From Candidatus Parcubacteria bacterium (GTDB lineage Bacteria; Patescibacteriota; Minisyncoccia; JAHIHE01; JAGLIN01): DNA of 24,446 nucleotides. Both the position numbers and the translations under genes were made by a program. Of the stretch, positions 14,360-22,522 are shown piece by piece (position 1 is the stretch's first letter; the number at the start of each line of letters is the position of its first letter). A model generated the notes under the pieces. It was not told where the DNA came from, searched no databases, and worked only from the letters and a program-made list of their open reading frames with translations. The stretch spans positions 1 through 24,446 of the forward strand of contig JAGLIN010000045.1 in assembly GCA_023142975.1 (NCBI GenBank). Reading direction: 5' to 3'.

Positions 14360-17300
14360 TTAATTTAATAATGATTTTAATTTTTCCTCAAGTTTCTCTG
14401 CTTTTTCTTCGCCTTCCATAAATTTCTTTCTTTCTTTTTCAACAATTGTAATTGGCGCGTTGGCAATAAAATCATCATTACTAAGCTTTGCTCTGATGCC
14501 TGTTGTGTATTTTTCAAGATCAGCAATTTCTTTCTCTAAATTCTTTCTTTCTTTTTCTTTGTCAATTATTCCTATTAAATAAATTTCAATATCATTAACA
14601 ACAACATAAACCGCATCTTTGATCTTCTCACCTTTTTCTTTTATCTCTAATTTATCAATTCCAGTTCTAAGATTTTTAATTAAGTGCGCTTGTGATTTAA
14701 TAAATTCTTTTTTGTTTCCAGCATAAATAACAGCTTCTATTTTCTGAGATGGTTCAATTTTGTATTCCGCGCGCGCGTTGCGAATTGATTTAACGATGTC
14801 TTGAATTATTTCAAAATCGTTTTCTGTAGAGACGCGATTCATCGCGTCTCGGTCTAGATTCATCGCGTCTCGCGCGTCTTGATTTATCGCATTGGTGTCG
14901 TAGAGACGGCGATTTATCGCGTCTTTGCCACGCGAGAGACGCGATAAATCGCCGTCTCTACAACTTGACCATTTTTCTGTAATCAATAAATTTTCAGTGC
15001 CTATGTTCTTCCAAATTTCTTCTGTCACAAACGGAACAAACGGATGCGCTAAAATTAAAAGCCGCTTTAAAATATAAATCAAAATTTCATCTTTATCTTT
15101 TTCAATCTTTGAAATTTCTAAATACCAATCAGCAAAATCATTCCAGGTAAATTCTTTTATTTTTTCTCCCGCCTGCGAAAATCTATAATTATCTAAATCG
15201 TCTGTAGCTTCTTTGATTAAATTATTTAGATTCTCTAAAATCCACTTATCCGCCAAAGTTAAATTATCGTAATCAATTTCTTGATTCTTATTTCTTGATT
15301 CTTGATTCATTGTTATATAACGACTTACATTCCATAACTTATTCACAAAATTCCGATAACCCTCAATTTTTTCTTCATACATTTTTATGTCATTCCCTGG
15401 ACTGGACCCGATGATTATACTAAGCCTTAAAGCGTCCGTTCCGTATTTTTCAATCATCTCAATCGGATCAATTCCATTTCCAAGAGACTTGCTCATTTTC
15501 TTTCCTTGTTTATCCCGCACCATTCCATGAAGATAAACATTTTCAAACGGTACTTCGCCTAAAGTATAAGTTGTCATTAGGATCATTCTCGCTACCCAAA
15601 AAAACAAAATATCATAACCTGTTTCCATAACCGAGGTTGGATGGAATTTTTTTAAGTCTGGGCTATTCTCAACCCAATCTTCAAATGTTTTATATTTCTC
15701 GTGATCTTGATTTAATAAAGTTGAAAAAGTCCAGAGACCAGAAGAGAACCAAGTGTCGAGAGTATCAGGGTCTTGAATCCAACCAATTTTTTCAGGCGGA
15801 TTTTCTCCAACAAAACACTCACTTTTAATGGTTTGTCTTTCAATCCTATTTTCTTCAATCCATGAATTATCTATTAATCCTTTATCTTTAAGAATTATTA
15901 TATATTTTTGATACAGTTCAACAGGATCTTCTCCTGCCCAACTTATATCGGAATCCTCGTTAAAAAGTATATTATTTGAAAAATTATCAAACTCTGCTCT
16001 ATCTTTTAAGCCAAGTTTTTTCAATAATACATCTTCACTGAAATGTACTGCTTCCATTTCACTTCCCACTTTTGTTTTAAACCATGCGGGAATTTGATGT
16101 CCAAACCACAATTGCCGAGAAATACACCAATCATGCAAATTTTCCATCCAATTAAAATAAGTCTTTTCAAATCTCTCGGGAATTATTTTTATTTCTTTAT
16201 TTTTCACAACCCCTAAGGCAACCTCTTTCAAAGATTTATTTTGAAAATATTTGTTTCCTTTAATTGTAATTTTCTTATCAACTGCAACAAACCATTGCTT
16301 TGATGGCAAGGGTTCAATTGGAGTATCACAGCGATAGCAAATGCTTAAACTTTGATCAACTTCTTCAACTTTCTCAATTAAATTATTTTTTTCAAAATAT
16401 TCCACTATTTTTTCTCGCGCTTCTAAAACTGTTAATCCTTCATAATCTTTTCCTGCATTATTATTCATCTTTCCATCTTCGCCGATGATTTTGATTTTTT
16501 CCAAATCATTTTTTTCCGCCATTTCCCAGTCAGTCATACTGTGCGCGGGAGTAACGCCAAGCGCGCCCGTTCCAAAATTCATCTCAACTTCTCTGTCAGA
16601 AATAATTTTAATTTTATGTTTGCCGTTCCCTAAATTTATTTCATAAACTTTGCCGATATATTTCTGATATCTTTCATCTTTTGGATTAACTGCCACCGCC
16701 GTATCGCCTAATTTTGTTTCTGGTCTTGTTGTCGCAATCGTAATCGGAAAGTTTTTATCGTATTTAAAATAATATAATTTCGCTTTTTGATCTTTGTGTT
16801 CAACTTCATCATCCGCCAAAGTTGACTCGCATCGCGGACACCAGTTGACGATTCTGTCCCCGCGATAAATAAGCTCATCATTATACATCTTTGCGAAAAC
16901 TTCTTTCACAGCGCGCGATAAACCGCTATCAAGCGTATATCTTTCCCGCGACCAATTGCAAGACGATCCCATTCTCCGAGTCTGATTTTTGATTGTATTT
17001 TGAGAATTTTCTACATATTCGTTTACTCGTTCTAAAAACTTTTTCCGACCCAAATCATATTTTGTTTTCCCTTCTTTCGCGATAATTTTTTCAACTTTCG
17101 TTTGGGTCGCGATTGAAGCGTGATCCGTTCCTGGAAGCCATAAGGTATTTTTTTGTTTCATTCTATTATAGCGGATCATTAAATCCTGATGCGTTAGAAA
17201 AGAAGCATGCCCCAAATGCAAAACCCCCGTCGCGTTCGGCGGCGGCATGGAAATTGAAAATCTCTCAGCGTTTTCTGGCAATTCTAAATTATCTGGATTA

Positions 17301-17386
17301 AACTTTCCAGACTCTTCCCATTTTTTATAAACAGCATCCTCAACTTCCTGAGGATGATACGCTTTTGGAATTTCTTTTTTTGTCAT
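14360..17386 (-). CDS. valS: Valyl-tRNA synthetase with repeat-derived insertions
   Basis: ValRS charges tRNA-Val with valine in the cytoplasm. It is a class I enzyme: HLGH (57-60, in PPPNATGVLHLGHASF), an editing domain with TTRPETKLGDTAVAVNP, a zinc-type WCPRCESTLADDEVEH, and KMSKS (about 629-633). A helical anticodon-binding domain and a C-terminal coiled coil (IIDKEKERKNLEKEIADLEKY onward) complete it. Two stretches look foreign: about 692-706 (MNQESRNKNQEIDYD), from TTGATTCTT-type words, and about 809-854, rich in RDAMN/KDAIN/NAIN, encoded by GAGACGCGAT palindromes. Both lie between conserved helices of the anticodon-binding region and keep the frame. The ATG at 17386 has no Shine-Dalgarno sequence. 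The T4SS-like cluster diverges from it. Confidence 0.96.
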   Translation of the reverse strand: MTKKEIPKAYHPQEVEDAVYKKWEESGKFNPDNLELPENAERFSISMPPPNATGVLHLGHASFLTHQDLMIRYNRMKQKNTLWLPGTDHASIATQTKVEKIIAKEGKTKYDLGRKKFLERVNEYVENSQNTIKNQTRRMGSSCNWSRERYTLDSGLSRAVKEVFAKMYNDELIYRGDRIVNWCPRCESTLADDEVEHKDQKAKLYYFKYDKNFPITIATTRPETKLGDTAVAVNPKDERYQKYIGKVYEINLGNGKHKIKIISDREVEMNFGTGALGVTPAHSMTDWEMAEKNDLEKIKIIGEDGKMNNNAGKDYEGLTVLEAREKIVEYFEKNNLIEKVEEVDQSLSICYRCDTPIEPLPSKQWFVAVDKKITIKGNKYFQNKSLKEVALGVVKNKEIKIIPERFEKTYFNWMENLHDWCISRQLWFGHQIPAWFKTKVGSEMEAVHFSEDVLLKKLGLKDRAEFDNFSNNILFNEDSDISWAGEDPVELYQKYIIILKDKGLIDNSWIEENRIERQTIKSECFVGENPPEKIGWIQDPDTLDTWFSSGLWTFSTLLNQDHEKYKTFEDWVENSPDLKKFHPTSVMETGYDILFFWVARMILMTTYTLGEVPFENVYLHGMVRDKQGKKMSKSLGNGIDPIEMIEKYGTDALRLSIIIGSSPGNDIKMYEEKIEGYRNFVNKLWNVSRYITMNQESRNKNQEIDYDNLTLADKWILENLNNLIKEATDDLDNYRFSQAGEKIKEFTWNDFADWYLEISKIEKDKDEILIYILKRLLILAHPFVPFVTEEIWKNIGTENLLITEKWSSCRDGDLSRLSRGKDAINRRLYDTNAINQDARDAMNLDRDAMNRVSTENDFEIIQDIVKSIRNARAEYKIEPSQKIEAVIYAGNKKEFIKSQAHLIKNLRTGIDKLEIKEKGEKIKDAVYVVVNDIEIYLIGIIDKEKERKNLEKEIADLEKYTTGIRAKLSNDDFIANAPITIVEKERKKFMEGEEKAEKLEEKLKSLLN
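14826..14961. repeat. GAGACGCGAT palindrome cluster translated inside valS
   Basis: It contains a perfect 10-bp palindrome GAGACGCGAT/ATCGCGTCTC (14829-14850, 2-base centre), a partial second and third copy of ATTCATCGCGTCTC, and a perfect 25-bp inverted repeat (14900-14924 with 14937-14961, 12-base loop). It is much richer in G+C than the flanking valS sequence. All of it is read in frame as residues about 809-854. Confidence 0.85.
15271..15312. repeat. TTGATTCTT word repeat translated inside valS
   Basis: Words of the form TTTCTTGATTC, TTTCTTGATTC, TTGATTC occur head to tail. They encode about residues 692-706 of ValRS (NQESRNKNQEI), a short insertion before the conserved LADKWIL helix. 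Confidence 0.5.
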
Positions 17387-17451
17387 AGAAATAGTTTAGC
17401 ATAGATTTGGGAATAAAAAAAGAATTTGTAAAGTAAATGTTATTTTTATGT

Positions 17452-17481
17452 TTGTATGTTTTTATGTTTTTGTGCTATAAT
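17452..17481 (+). promoter_or_regulatory. Promoter of the T4SS-like cluster
   Basis: TTGTAT (17452-17457), 18 bases, then TGC-TATAAT, an exact extended -10 (TATAAT at 17476-17481). The start site would be near 17488, giving a leader of about 140 bases that contains a dRS3-like hairpin. The rest of the 240-base gap between valS and this cluster shows nothing else I can name. Confidence 0.55.
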
Positions 17482-17547
17482 ATACTCAAGATTTAATTTT
17501 TCTCATTCTATCTAAATTATACGAAAGATATTATTTGCTGAGACTTA

Positions 17548-17576
17548 CTGGATTCCCGTCTCCACGGGAATGACAG
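17548..17576. repeat. dRS3-like palindrome in the virB6-like leader (copy 2)
   Basis: CTGG-ATTCCC-eight bases-GGGAAT-GACAG, differing from copy 1 only in the centre (GTCTCCAC against GCCTCCGC). It should lie in the 5' untranslated leader of the VirB6-like gene, 50 bases before its ATG. Confidence 0.75.
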
Positions 17577-17626
17577 TTGTAAAATAGATTAAAAATAGAT
17601 CAAAATAACTATTTTAAAACAAAAAT

Positions 17627-20600
17627 ATGAACTTGAAATCAAAAGGTGTTTTTAAAAATCTTCCCGCGGTGTTTTTGTTGCTACTTATTGTGACCGCTGT
17701 ATTTATTCCATTGGAGGAAGCAAAAGCATTAGATATTATCTCTTTTGATATTTTTAGTATAATTACAGATTTTATCGCCAAATTATTAAAGGGAGATAGC
17801 GAATTTATGACATTTATTTATTGGCTTGCGTATCGGATAATAGGCTTAGCTCTATATGTTACAACGATTTTGGTTTATTTTGGTTCATGGTTGGTTGATG
17901 TCTTTCTTGATCAAGATATTTATGCAAGCGTTCTTAATATGAACGATCCAACTTCGGCGGTTAGTATTGGCTGGACAACTGTGAGGGACGCTTGCAATAC
18001 ATTTTTTATTTTATTTCTTTTAGTTATAGCATTTTCTACAATTTTGCGAATTCAGGCGTATAATGCTAAAAGTTTGCTTCCTAAGCTTATAATTTCTCTC
18101 TTTTTAATAAATTTCAGCGCGACTATCGCGATGATGGTTATTGATTTTGGGCAGGTCTTTATGTTTGAAATAAAAGCATGGATGGGAGCGGGAGGATTTT
18201 CTGAGGCTGGCAGTCCGCTGACTACAATTGTTGATTATTTCCACAATGAATATGGATGGCATAAGCCGCCGCCTTCGGAAGCGTATTTAATGTCGGATGT
18301 AGTTGGCATTATGTTTGCGGTCGCTTATTCTGCTGTTCTTGGTCTTTTATATATTATGCTGGCGCTATTCTTGATAGTTCGAATCATAGTTTTTGTGATT
18401 CTTGTTATAATTTCCCCTTTTGCTTTTTTCAGCATAATTTTGCCAGGAATGAGGACTTATACTTCGCAATGGTGGCAGAGTTTAGTAAGTCACGCCATCT
18501 TTGGTCCTGTTTTTCTATTTTTTATTTTCCTATCTGGAAAAATGGCGCAATCAATGGAGACATTTAATTCTACTGTTCCTGAACCAGACGACATAGCTCC
18601 ATTAACTTATATAATTGCAAAATTAATTCCACATGTAGTCGCAATGGGAATGCTGATGGCGGCAATTCCCGTAACCCAAAAATTAGGCGTCGCTGGCGCC
18701 AGCAAATTCATCGGCGGCGCGGCAGGGTTGGGGAAGATTGGAATTGGAGTTGTCGCCGGAGCTAAGTTGGCGGGAGGGGCTGGGAAGAAAGTCGGGGGAG
18801 GAATTGACAGAAGAACAGGCAGGAGAATATCTGATTGGGGAAGAAAGAAAAAGGAAGATATTTTATTGAAAGTTCCTGGTGGATTAGGAATGGGGGAAGT
18901 GCTTAAAGGACAAGCGAAAACAGAGAAGAAAAAAGAAGAAAATATGAAGGAAATAAGATTAGAGTTTGGAACAGAGGGGAATAGAAATCTCGATATGTTA
19001 AAGGAAAAAGCCAATAAATCATCGGCAACAACAGAAGATAGGGCCATATACGCGGAAGAAGTTGTTGCTCAAAAGAAGATGGGAGACAAAAAATATTCTG
19101 AAGATGTTAAAAGATTTATGCCAGAAATTGCAAGAACTCTCAGCGGAAATGATTTGGAAAAACTTACGGATAGAAGTTTGTCTTTAGCGGTGGAGACAAC
19201 TGAAAATAAGAAAAAGATAAAAAGCAGAGCGAATGATTTAGAGGGAACTAGAAATGAAACGACTGGAAAAAATTATACCAGAAAAGAAGCTGAAATAGAA
19301 GCGGATTTAGAAATAAGAAAAGAACTCGTAAATGATTTAGTAGAGAAAGGAGAAACACATAAATTACAAGATACTAATGAAGAACCGACAGCAAAAGCGT
19401 ATAGAGAAGTTGTTAAAGGCGAACAGAGAAAGAGCGATATGAATAGAATGAGTCCAATGCAAAGAGCTGCAATGGCGGAGGGAAATCTTAAAAATATAAA
19501 GACAGCTGAAGAATTAGGAAAATTAGAAGGCGAAGAATTAAAAGAAGCTGAAGAAGATAATGTGGATCTTAGTTCCGACATCGTCAAACTCGGCAAGGAA
19601 CTGGACGAAGCTTTCGCTTGGGGCGGAGATGACGCAGCAGAAAAAATTAAAGAAGCGTTCCCCGAATTTGATCACAGAGATGTTGCTAAGATGTCTTCAA
19701 AAGATATTGATGATTACGGATATAGCGCTACGGATAAGCAAATTACTGGACTTAACAAGGCGGGTGAATATAAGACGGTTAGAAGGATTTATGCGTCTAT
19801 GGAAAAATATGATCCCAAAAGGTATAATGAACGAGAAAAGAACAAGCCAATAAGTCCAAGTCCAGATAAGGGATCGGGTGGTGGAGAAGGCGGAACAAAG
19901 ACAGAAGAGCCAGGGGAAAGATGGAAAGAAAAGATGAAAGAAAAAGCAGGTGGAGGAGGGTCAAGAGGATCGGGCAGCGGAGAAAGTAGTAAAAAAAATA
20001 AGAAAAGCTTTTTGGGGGATGAAAGCGGTGAAGCAAATTTAACAAGCGCTATTCCTAAAAAAACAAAGAGAGAGAAAGAAAGCGGCGGAAAAGTGAAGAA
20101 AGACAGAGGATCAAGAGCGGCGATTATAGATGACGCAGATACTAATAAACCCCGTCGGTCTTTTTGGAAAGATGAATCAGCTTCGGTGGGTTTGACAGGT
20201 GGCGCGAAATCTAAAACAACAACAGATAAAAAAGCGGAAACTAAACCACAAGATGAAAAAACAGGAGTAAAAAAAGCTGTGGATTCATATAAAGAGTATG
20301 CGAAAAAAACATCTCCAGGAAATGTGAAGAAAAAAGTTATAGATCCAGTTGCAAGAGGAATGAACAAAGCATCAGTTCCAATAGGTAAAGCAGAAATAGC
20401 GGCATTAAAAGTTGCAAGGTTTTATCCACCAGCAAGAACGGTTAGCACTGTTGCTATTCCTATACTCGAAAAAGGAGTAAAAATAGCTGAAAGAAAAGAT
20501 GCTGATCCGAGTCTTACCAACAACCAAATACTAAGAGAAGAGGCTGGAAAATTAAAAGGAGGAGTAAAATCAGTTGTATCAAGAAACGCTGATGAGGTTG

Positions 20601-21472
20601 CAGGAGTAGCCGGTAATAGAACTAGTAAAGCATTTAATGAAGCTGCAGAAAACGCTTCGGGGAAAACAAAAATTGCTTTGAAAGCGGCTAGCTCAATTGC
20701 AGGAAGCAAAGTGTTTCAAGGAGCGGTTTCTGAACAAGTCAAAAAAGTAGCAGGTCAAAATGAAGAGCCAGCGATAAGAACAGAGAAGAAAATAACAAAG
20801 ATGAAGTCTGATAAAAATTATGTAGATCTCAGTAAAACGCCAACAGAAACACCGTCAACTGAAAAAGCAGAAACCAAACCGCAAAGCGAAGAAGCAGAAG
20901 AGCAGACAAAAATCGAGAGTGCTTCAAAGCAGTGGAAAATAAAAGAAGATAAAGAAAAAATTATAGAAGTAAAAGAAAGTGTATCGAAAGGTGGTTTGAA
21001 AAGCTCTGTTGTTAAGAGCGAAATAACTTTTAACCCAACAAGTATGAGCAAGGAAAGAGCTGATCAGATTAAAAAGGCTATGAGGGGGATGAGCAATAAT
21101 ATGAAGCAAGAGATTACAAATAATATTGCAGTTGACTCTTCTCAAGAACCGATAGTTGATCTTGGAAAATTAATAAATCCTAAAGAAATCGCTAAACTTG
21201 TTGAAGAAGGAATTAATGTAAAAGATGTAGAAAAGAGTCTTAAAGATGTGAAAAAAAGCTTTAATAAATTTAGGGAAAATAAGGGTGAAAACGCAATTGC
21301 TCCTATTTTCGGAGCGGGAATTTCCGCGGCAGAAACAGCGCTTGAAAAAGCTCAAGCCAAAGAAGATCATAAGGAACAAGCTATTGAGATAGCTACGATA
21401 TCAGAAGTGCTAGGAAAAATTAAGTCAGGGATGAAAGGACAAGGTAAAGTCAATAGGAAAGAGGAGGAGTAA
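17627..21472 (+). CDS. VirB6/TrbL-like T4SS inner-membrane protein with giant charged tail
   Basis: The N-terminal third (1 to about 350) has a signal-like helix (12-34, ending EEAKA) and about seven membrane segments (roughly 62-92, 123-143, 151-180, 222-275 as two, 285-305, 325-350). The conserved-looking TMRxWWxS-type loop is RTYTSQWWQSLVSH. This matches the polytopic channel component (VirB6/TrbL) of CPR type IV secretion clusters. A Gly-rich stretch (354-392) leads into about 890 residues of Lys/Glu-rich, low-complexity sequence. The tail holds a duplicated motif, KKSFLGDES...LT (about 790) and RRSFWKDES...LT (about 840). There is no Shine-Dalgarno sequence. The PrgI and TraC-like genes downstream support the T4SS assignment. 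Whether it moves DNA, protein or nothing is not shown. Confidence 0.82.
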   Translation: MNLKSKGVFKNLPAVFLLLLIVTAVFIPLEEAKALDIISFDIFSIITDFIAKLLKGDSEFMTFIYWLAYRIIGLALYVTTILVYFGSWLVDVFLDQDIYASVLNMNDPTSAVSIGWTTVRDACNTFFILFLLVIAFSTILRIQAYNAKSLLPKLIISLFLINFSATIAMMVIDFGQVFMFEIKAWMGAGGFSEAGSPLTTIVDYFHNEYGWHKPPPSEAYLMSDVVGIMFAVAYSAVLGLLYIMLALFLIVRIIVFVILVIISPFAFFSIILPGMRTYTSQWWQSLVSHAIFGPVFLFFIFLSGKMAQSMETFNSTVPEPDDIAPLTYIIAKLIPHVVAMGMLMAAIPVTQKLGVAGASKFIGGAAGLGKIGIGVVAGAKLAGGAGKKVGGGIDRRTGRRISDWGRKKKEDILLKVPGGLGMGEVLKGQAKTEKKKEENMKEIRLEFGTEGNRNLDMLKEKANKSSATTEDRAIYAEEVVAQKKMGDKKYSEDVKRFMPEIARTLSGNDLEKLTDRSLSLAVETTENKKKIKSRANDLEGTRNETTGKNYTRKEAEIEADLEIRKELVNDLVEKGETHKLQDTNEEPTAKAYREVVKGEQRKSDMNRMSPMQRAAMAEGNLKNIKTAEELGKLEGEELKEAEEDNVDLSSDIVKLGKELDEAFAWGGDDAAEKIKEAFPEFDHRDVAKMSSKDIDDYGYSATDKQITGLNKAGEYKTVRRIYASMEKYDPKRYNEREKNKPISPSPDKGSGGGEGGTKTEEPGERWKEKMKEKAGGGGSRGSGSGESSKKNKKSFLGDESGEANLTSAIPKKTKREKESGGKVKKDRGSRAAIIDDADTNKPRRSFWKDESASVGLTGGAKSKTTTDKKAETKPQDEKTGVKKAVDSYKEYAKKTSPGNVKKKVIDPVARGMNKASVPIGKAEIAALKVARFYPPARTVSTVAIPILEKGVKIAERKDADPSLTNNQILREEAGKLKGGVKSVVSRNADEVAGVAGNRTSKAFNEAAENASGKTKIALKAASSIAGSKVFQGAVSEQVKKVAGQNEEPAIRTEKKITKMKSDKNYVDLSKTPTETPSTEKAETKPQSEEAEEQTKIESASKQWKIKEDKEKIIEVKESVSKGGLKSSVVKSEITFNPTSMSKERADQIKKAMRGMSNNMKQEITNNIAVDSSQEPIVDLGKLINPKEIAKLVEEGINVKDVEKSLKDVKKSFNKFRENKGENAIAPIFGAGISAAETALEKAQAKEDHKEQAIEIATISEVLGKIKSGMKGQGKVNRKEEE

Positions 21473-21488
21473 TATTAGAATATGAAGC

Positions 21489-21570
21489 GTAGAACGAGCC
21501 ACAGCGAAGTTCTACTTGAAAGCGGGAGCTTAGCGATGCTTTAGTTGAACTCCGCTGTGGCTCGTTCAAC
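21489..21570. repeat. Double-hairpin / long palindrome between virB6-like gene and the next gene
   Basis: A perfect 15-bp inverted repeat (21492-21506 with 21553-21567, GAACGAGCCACAGCG). Each arm is also its own hairpin: GTAGAAC/GTTCTAC (21489-21495, 21509-21515) and GTTGAAC/GTTCAAC (21544-21550, 21564-21570). No T tract follows, so it is not a plain terminator. It could be a dispersed repeat or a folding switch between the two genes. Confidence 0.8.
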
Positions 21571-21584
21571 ACCCCAACTCTTAA

Positions 21585-22376
21585 ATGAAAATTATGCAAA
21601 TAGAAATTTTAGATAGAATTAGAAAGAAGACCCCTGATTTTGTGTGGGATGGTTTGAATGAGGATTACGCGACAGATGCGATAATAAAAATTAGAGAGAC
21701 ATATAATTTAGAGCAAGAAAATATTGACGCAATAACTAATCTTATCGGCTTAATAGTCTTGAAAGACATAAGAATCGAAGACCTTTTTTCTTCCCTCAAA
21801 AAAGAATTAAATCTTAATAATGAAACTGCAAAAGAAATAACTCTTATTATTCTTACCGAAATCTTTTATCCAATCAAAGACTATTTCCCAGGCATAGAAG
21901 ACGAGATATTAAAACTTGGCGGAAAGATTCCGAAGATGAAGCCGAAGAAAACAAGTAAACAGATGCTGAAGAGGGATGAGGAAATGGAGGAAATGCAGAA
22001 GCAAAAAGAGGAAGAAGAAAAAAGAAGGATGGAAGATACGATTATTAAAGAACCAATTAAAGATTTAATAAAGAAATTTCCGGAAGTCGGCGAACAACAG
22101 ATTGGGAGCCAGAAAGCGATAATATTGAAAGAGATGCCCGTGCCGATGAAGCCGCTGGTGAAATATTGGATAAGCGATTATTTGGAAAAAATGGGGCATT
22201 TTGAACATTCAAATATTGACCGTGTTAAATATGTTTATCACGATAAAAATACAAGAACAATGAACGATGAAGAACGGAAGCAATTGAATTTGATTTTAAA
22301 ATCACTTGATGAAGGAATAGTGCTGGCTTATTCGACGAGGAGGAAGAAGATAGACTTTTCGGAAACGGGAGAATAG
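21585..22376 (+). CDS. Unknown protein of the CPR T4SS-like cluster, coiled-coil centre
   Basis: I do not recognise a named family. It has 263 residues, no membrane segment and no signal peptide, so it is probably cytoplasmic. An acidic helical N-terminal part (1-115) is followed by a Lys/Glu/Met-rich probable coiled coil (about 118-155: KMKPKKTSKQMLKRDEEMEE). A compact C-terminal domain (about 160-255) has MPVPMKPLVKYWISDYLEKMGHFEHS and VKYVYHDKNTRTMNDEERKQL. It lies between the VirB6-like gene and the PrgI gene on the same strand, which suggests a cytoplasmic partner of the secretion complex. ATG at 21585, with another in-frame ATG at 21594; no Shine-Dalgarno sequence. Confidence 0.75.
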   Translation: MKIMQIEILDRIRKKTPDFVWDGLNEDYATDAIIKIRETYNLEQENIDAITNLIGLIVLKDIRIEDLFSSLKKELNLNNETAKEITLIILTEIFYPIKDYFPGIEDEILKLGGKIPKMKPKKTSKQMLKRDEEMEEMQKQKEEEEKRRMEDTIIKEPIKDLIKKFPEVGEQQIGSQKAIILKEMPVPMKPLVKYWISDYLEKMGHFEHSNIDRVKYVYHDKNTRTMNDEERKQLNLILKSLDEGIVLAYSTRRKKIDFSETGE

Positions 22377-22384
22377 AATTTTTA

Positions 22385-22517
22385 AATTTTGTAATTTTTA
22401 AATTTTTAAAATAAATTATAATTTTTAATTTCTAAATACGATATTTAAAACGCTTGTTTAAAAATTAGGTCATTTAAACATTATTTACAAAATTACAAAT
22501 TTAAAAATTACAAAATT
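22385..22517. repeat. AT-rich inverted repeat filling the gap before prgI
   Basis: A perfect 21-base inverted repeat joins 22385-22405 and 22497-22517, with 91 bases between. Both arms are composed of TTTTTAAATTTTGTAA-type words. The arms nearly span the whole gap (22377-22522). No promoter or gene stands out. Confidence 0.6.
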
Positions 22518-22522
22518 AATCT

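Noticed and set aside
14829..14850. Restriction or regulator operator site in valS
   Set aside because: The perfect palindrome is one of several repeated units inside the coding sequence, so a dispersed repeat explains it better.
18607..19047. 146-codon minus-strand open frame
   Set aside because: Also an antisense shadow of the VirB6-like gene (Gly/Lys-rich junction), with no family features.
19789..20367. 192-codon minus-strand open frame rich in Phe, Leu, Ser and Pro
   Set aside because: It is the antisense image of the Lys/Glu/Gly-rich tail of the VirB6-like gene; the composition explains the open frame.
21489..21570. Rho-independent terminator after the VirB6-like gene
   Set aside because: The stem is strong but no T tract follows on either strand.
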